Below the pieces are notes generated by a model. That model had not been told where the DNA came from. It was given only the letters and a program-made list of their open reading frames with translations, and did not search any database. Position numbers and translations under genes: made by a program. Source: an uncultured Eubacteriales bacterium (lineage in GTDB: Bacteria; Bacillota; Clostridia; Oscillospirales; Oscillospiraceae). From it: 8,837 nucleotides of DNA. Within the stretch, counting starts at the first letter, position 1; each line of letters starts with the position of its first letter. Shown piece after piece: positions 6,101-8,837 of this stretch. The stretch is taken from NCBI GenBank assembly GCA_900550705.1, contig URTG01000066.1, positions 1 to 8,837 on the forward strand, given 5' to 3'.

Positions 6101-6850
6101 CCGGGATGGAGAAGGCTGTTTACAAAAAGACAAAAGGCGGAGCCAAGCTGTGCCGCCGTGATCGTGGCCGCCGGTTCCGCCCGGCGGATGGAGGGCATTG
6201 ACAAAATTCTGACCCCACTGTCCGGCGTGCCGGTGCTGGCCCGGACGCTGGCGGTGTTTCAGGACTGCCCCCTGGTCCGGGAGATCGTGGTGGTCACCCG
6301 GGAGGACCTGCTGGGTCCGGTAGGGGACCTGCGCCAGACCTATGGGCTGGACAAGGTGACCAAGGTGATCGTGGGGGGCAAGGAGCGCATGGACTCCGTC
6401 CAGGCCGGGCTGGGGGAGGTGGACGCCTCCGCCGACCTCATTGCCATTCACGACGGGGCCCGCCCCCTGGTTACCCCGGAAATTTTAGCGGAGACCATCC
6501 ACCGGGCCGCAGAGACCGGCGCAGCCGCCCCGGGCATTCCCGTGGTGGACACCCTGAAGCGGGTGGAGGGGGGCTGTGCCCTGGAGACCGTGGACCGGGA
6601 CAGCCTGCGGGCCATCCAGACCCCGCAGATTTTTGAGGCGGGCCTGATTCGCGGGGCCCTGCAGAAGGCGCGGGAGGACAAGGCGCTCCTCACTGACGAC
6701 TGTGCGGCGGTGGAGCGGCTGGGCATGAAGGTGTCCGTCACGGCGGGCAGCCGGGAAAATCTGAAAATCACCACCCCCTTCGACCTGCTCCTGGGCACAG
6801 CCATTCTGGCAGCCCGGGCGGCCCAGGGGGAGGAAGGAGACACAAAATGA
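6098..6850 (+). CDS. ispD: 2-C-methyl-D-erythritol 4-phosphate cytidylyltransferase
   Basis: 250-residue cytosolic enzyme of the MEP pathway that joins MEP to CTP, giving CDP-ME. The nucleotide-binding signature VIVAAGSARRM is at residues 21-31, with the conserved Asp35-Lys36. GGKERMDSV at 93-101, IHDGARPLV at 117-125, QTPQ at 174-177, DDCAAVE at 200-206 and NLKITTP at 221-227 are all family positions. A short basic tail (MPGWRRLFTKRQKAEPSC) precedes the canonical start. Otherwise the length is normal (about 230). The gene overlaps ispF by 4 nt (ATGA), so the two are co-translated. CTP for this step ultimately depends on Cmk, also in the window. No clear promoter is visible upstream; expression may come from readthrough of the preceding terminator or a promoter not recognised by eye. 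Confidence 0.96.
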   Translation: MPGWRRLFTKRQKAEPSCAAVIVAAGSARRMEGIDKILTPLSGVPVLARTLAVFQDCPLVREIVVVTREDLLGPVGDLRQTYGLDKVTKVIVGGKERMDSVQAGLGEVDASADLIAIHDGARPLVTPEILAETIHRAAETGAAAPGIPVVDTLKRVEGGCALETVDRDSLRAIQTPQIFEAGLIRGALQKAREDKALLTDDCAAVERLGMKVSVTAGSRENLKITTPFDLLLGTAILAARAAQGEEGDTK

Positions 6851-7326
6851 AGCTGAGGATCGGACACGGCTATGATGTACACCGGCTGACCGAGGGCCGG
6901 GCTTTGATCCTGGGCGGCGTCGCCGTCCCCTATGAGAAGGGACTGCTGGGGCACTCCGACGCCGACGTGCTCACCCACGCGGTGATGGATGCCCTGCTGG
7001 GGGCCGCCGGACTGGGAGACATCGGCAGACACTTTCCGGACAGCGACCCCGCCTATGCCGGAGCGGACAGCATGAAGCTGCTGGACCATGTGATGGCCCT
7101 GCTCCGGGAGAAGGGCTGGCAGGTGGGGAATGCAGATGCCACCATCCTGGCGCAGAAGCCCAAGCTGGCCCCCTATATTCCGGAGATGCGGCGGCGGCTG
7201 GCCGCCGGGTTGGGGGTGCCGGAGGACCAGGTCAACGTGAAGGCCACCACAGAGGAGAAGCTGGGCTTTACCGGCTCCGGCGAGGGCATGGCCGCCCACG
7301 CGGTCTGCCTGCTGGAGCGCATCTGA
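6847..7326 (+). CDS. ispF: 2-C-methyl-D-erythritol 2,4-cyclodiphosphate synthase
   Basis: 159-residue enzyme, typical length, that cyclises CDP-ME-2-phosphate to ME-cPP with release of CMP. It normally works as a trimer. The metal-binding residues are Asp10 and His12 in GHGYDVHRL and His44 in LGHSDADVLTHAV. GDIGRHFPDSD at 57-67 is the substrate loop. The C-terminal signature VKATTEEKLGFTGSGEG at 131-147 is complete. The start is ATG at 6847, overlapping the ispD stop, with AAGGAG at 6834-6839 at 7-nt spacing. ispE, which catalyses the step between IspD and IspF, is not in the window. Confidence 0.97.
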   Translation: MKLRIGHGYDVHRLTEGRALILGGVAVPYEKGLLGHSDADVLTHAVMDALLGAAGLGDIGRHFPDSDPAYAGADSMKLLDHVMALLREKGWQVGNADATILAQKPKLAPYIPEMRRRLAAGLGVPEDQVNVKATTEEKLGFTGSGEGMAAHAVCLLERI

Positions 7327-7434
7327 GGCACAAGACGGTGGAGACTGACATAAGCTGACGTTGGAGGGAGAGGTTTTTCGCCTGCGTTCCGACAGACGGT
7401 CCGGAGGGGACCGTCTCAGGAAAGGAAGCTTGTC
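7327..7434 (+). other. 108-nt intergenic leader with hairpin before the DUF3343 gene
   Basis: The largest gap in the ispD-to-desulfurase string. It holds a perfect 9-bp hairpin (arms 7394-7402 and 7408-7416) with a 5-nt loop GGAGG. The arm core AGACGGT also occurs at 7333-7339 and could pair with the same downstream ACCGTCT (7410-7416). No T-run follows the hairpin and no good -35/-10 pair was seen. SD AAAGGA (7421-7426) lies 8 nt before the ATG at 7435. The hairpin may stabilise or regulate the downstream mRNA, but this is conjecture. Confidence 0.5.
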
Positions 7435-7689
7435 ATGCTCTATTATCTTATCATCTGTCGTTCGCTGACCTACGCCCAGCGGACTGCGGCCGCCCTGGAG
7501 CGGGTGGGCATTCCGGCGCGCATTCTTCGCTCCCCCAAAAGTATTGCGGGGGAGGGGTGCAGCCACTCGGTCAAGGTCGCCCAGCGGGACCTGACGGAGG
7601 CGCTGCGGGTGCTCCGTCAGGCCGCATTGACGCCAAAGAGAATTTTCATCGCCACCGGGGACGGCAGCTATCAGGAGGTGGCCCTGTGA
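7435..7689 (+). CDS. DUF3343 putative Se/S carrier-like protein
   Basis: 84-residue protein matching the small DUF3343 family (Pfam describes it as putative Se/S carrier protein-like). The N-terminus MLYYLIICRSLTYAQR and segment LERVGIPARILRSPKSI fit the beta-alpha-beta start, in which the protein aligns a chain end with a Cys-containing turn. The conserved cysteine is probably Cys42 in GCSHSVKV, the place where family members have a CG or CS pair followed by a hydrophobic/basic strand. A second cysteine, Cys8, is nearer the start. No membrane segment is convincing. The stop overlaps the GTG of the class V aminotransferase (GTGA, 7686-7689), so the two are coupled; the protein may accept persulfide or selenide from that enzyme. 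The role is inferred from family and neighbour, not shown. Confidence 0.8.
   Translation: MLYYLIICRSLTYAQRTAAALERVGIPARILRSPKSIAGEGCSHSVKVAQRDLTEALRVLRQAALTPKRIFIATGDGSYQEVAL
7673..7688 (+). promoter_or_regulatory. Shine-Dalgarno and GTG start of the desulfurase-like gene
   Basis: AGGAGGT at 7673-7679 lies 6 nt before GTG at 7686, where the family sequence MIYLDSAATT begins. This rejects the open extension of 43 codons upstream to 7557, which is shadow sequence inside the DUF3343 gene. Confidence 0.75.
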
Positions 7690-8816
7690 TCTACCTGGAC
7701 AGTGCCGCCACCACCCTGCAAAAGCCCCGCTCCGTGGCCCGGGCCGCCGCCTGGGCCGTGGATCATCTGGCCAGTCCGGGCCGGGGCGGATACCGGGCGG
7801 CCATGGCTGCCGCCGAGACGGTTTTTCAGTGCCGCCAGGAGGCGGCGGCGCTGTTCCGCGTGCCCACGCCGGAGCAGGTGGTCTTTACCATGAACGCCAC
7901 CCACGGACTGAATCTGGCCCTGCACACCTGCGTGAAGCCGGGGAGCCGGGTGGTGATCTCCGGCTACGAGCACAATGCGGTGACCCGGCCGCTGCACGGG
8001 ATGGAGAAGGTGGAGGTGGCCGTGGCCGCCGCGCCGCTGTTCGACCGGGCGGGGCTGCTGGCCGCCTTTCAAAGGGAACTGGACCGGGGGGCGGACGCGG
8101 TGGTCTGCACCCAGGTGTCCAACGTGTTTGGCATGATTTTGCCCATCCAGGAGCTGGCCGCCCTGTGCCGGAGCCGGGGGGTGCCGCTGATCGTGGACGC
8201 CTCCCAGGGGGCGGGGTGCCTGCCCCTGGATTTCACCGCCCTGGGCGCGGCCTTTGTGGCCATGCCGGGGCATAAGGGGCTGTACGGTCCCCAGGGGACG
8301 GGCCTGCTGCTGTGCGGCCCGGAGCAGCCCGACCCGCTGCTGGCGGGAGGTACGGGCAGCGCCTCCCTGAACCAGGCTATGCCCGCCTTTCTGCCCGACC
8401 GGCTGGAGCCGGGGACCCACAATCTGCCCGGGATCGCCGGTCTGCTGGCCGGACTGCGCTTTGTCCGGCAGCGGGGGACCGGGGCCATCCTGGCCCACGA
8501 GCGGCGCCTGATCCGTCAGGCCGGGCTGGAGCTGGGGGCACTGCCGGGCACGGAGGTGTTCCTCAGCGCGGACCCACTGGCCCAGGCCGGGGTGCTGTCC
8601 TTCCGGGTGCGGGGCTGGGACTGCGAGGAGCTGGCTGCCGCCCTGGGGGAGCGGGACGTGGCCCTGCGGGCCGGTCTGCACTGCGCCCCTCTGGCCCATC
8701 AGACGGCGGGGACGCTGGAGACCGGAACCCTGCGGCTCAGCGTGTCCGCCTTTACCCGGCCGGAGGAGATCAGCCGGTTTTCGCAGATTCTATCCGGGTT
8801 GGCGGCTTCCCGCTGA
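7686..8816 (+). CDS. class V aminotransferase, cysteine desulfurase / selenocysteine lyase-like
   Basis: 376-residue PLP enzyme of the NifS/SufS/CsdA superfamily. It begins directly at MIYLDSAATT, the short N-terminus typical of the desulfurase-like subfamily I recall as TIGR01977 (EF2568-like). His96 (GYEHNAV), Asp171 and Gln174 (VDASQGAG) are PLP-contact residues. Lys197 in GHKGLYGPQGTG is the PLP Schiff-base lysine. Cys333 in RAGLHCAPLAH is the expected catalytic cysteine that would carry persulfide. GTHNLPGIAGL and LRLSVSAFTRPEEI are normal late motifs. All key residues are present, so it is probably active in taking S (or Se) from cysteine (or selenocysteine). Overlap with the DUF3343 gene suggests that protein as acceptor. 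Members of this subfamily occur near genes for selenium-dependent molybdenum hydroxylases, but such genes are not seen here. General Fe-S supply is the alternative. Confidence 0.9.
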   Translation: MIYLDSAATTLQKPRSVARAAAWAVDHLASPGRGGYRAAMAAAETVFQCRQEAAALFRVPTPEQVVFTMNATHGLNLALHTCVKPGSRVVISGYEHNAVTRPLHGMEKVEVAVAAAPLFDRAGLLAAFQRELDRGADAVVCTQVSNVFGMILPIQELAALCRSRGVPLIVDASQGAGCLPLDFTALGAAFVAMPGHKGLYGPQGTGLLLCGPEQPDPLLAGGTGSASLNQAMPAFLPDRLEPGTHNLPGIAGLLAGLRFVRQRGTGAILAHERRLIRQAGLELGALPGTEVFLSADPLAQAGVLSFRVRGWDCEELAAALGERDVALRAGLHCAPLAHQTAGTLETGTLRLSVSAFTRPEEISRFSQILSGLAASR

Positions 8817-8828
8817 CCGGAACACGCC

Positions 8829-8837
8829 GGGGGAGGG
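8829..8837 (+). promoter_or_regulatory. possible Shine-Dalgarno of the next gene beyond the window
   Basis: GGGGGAGGG ends the window, 12 nt after the desulfurase-like stop. It is the same 9-mer that serves as the ispH SD at 3358-3366, so another closely spaced + strand gene probably starts just past the edge. Confidence 0.35.

Noticed and set aside
7345..7359. CTGAC direct repeats and CTGACA as a -35 for the DUF3343 gene
   Set aside because: No -10-like hexamer lies at a 15-19 nt distance, and a 5-nt repeat is expected by chance.
6448..7566. 372-codon minus-strand frame opposite ispD, ispF and DUF3343
   Set aside because: Runs across three well-supported + strand genes and their junctions with no recognisable domain.
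7687..7689. TGA of DUF3343 as a selenocysteine codon
   Set aside because: The downstream frame has no conserved sequence, no SECIS-like hairpin follows and the TGA overlaps a well-supported start codon. It is a normal stop.
7671..8699. 342-codon minus-strand frame opposite the desulfurase-like gene
   Set aside because: Gln/Pro/Gly-rich shadow; the + strand has all catalytic motifs.

Overview
The window looks like housekeeping chromosome from a GC-rich member of the Clostridia, most plausibly an Oscillospiraceae-type gut anaerobe (Flavonifractor/Lawsonibacter/Oscillibacter-like). This placement is inference. It rests on the IspH-S1 ribosomal protein fusion, the MEP isoprenoid route, a CarD-type regulator, strong Shine-Dalgarno (SD) sites and the gene order RpiR regulator, HI0933-type flavoprotein, cmk, plsC, ispH-S1. 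Every gene is on the + strand. No tRNA, rRNA, CRISPR array, insertion sequence, phage gene or attachment site was seen.

Region 1 (1-5370) is one tightly packed gene string: a 5'-truncated RpiR/MurR-family regulator, an HI0933/BaiN-like flavoprotein, cytidylate kinase (cmk), a PlsC-type acyltransferase and a 646-residue IspH-S1 fusion. Three of the four junctions are 4-nt stop/start overlaps (TTGA, GTGA, GTGA) and the fourth is a 22-nt gap. The string ends at a strong intrinsic terminator (5337-5370). Region 2 (about 5403-6035) is an insulated single-gene unit: an extended -10 promoter, a CarD/CdnL-family RNA polymerase-binding regulator and its own terminator. Region 3 (6036-8837) holds ispD and ispF (4-nt overlap), then a 108-nt gap with a hairpin, then a DUF3343 putative Se/S carrier overlapping a class V aminotransferase / cysteine desulfurase-like gene.

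Functionally the window combines nucleotide supply (Cmk), phospholipid synthesis (PlsC), three MEP-pathway enzymes (IspD, IspF, IspH), translation (S1 domains), transcription initiation (CarD) and a probable sulfur or selenium transfer pair. IspH is a [4Fe-4S] enzyme, so a neighbouring desulfurase is plausible context, but the DUF3343 partner points more to a specialised Se/S route.

The most interesting part is the ispH-S1 gene. At the domain junction there is a near-perfect SD followed by an in-frame ATG. Arginine codon choice changes sharply there. About 260 nt upstream, a 100-nt AT-rich island of rare codons contains a good extended -10 promoter match. Together these suggest the gene may make both a fusion and a free S1-domain protein. 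No clearly new multi-gene system was found.
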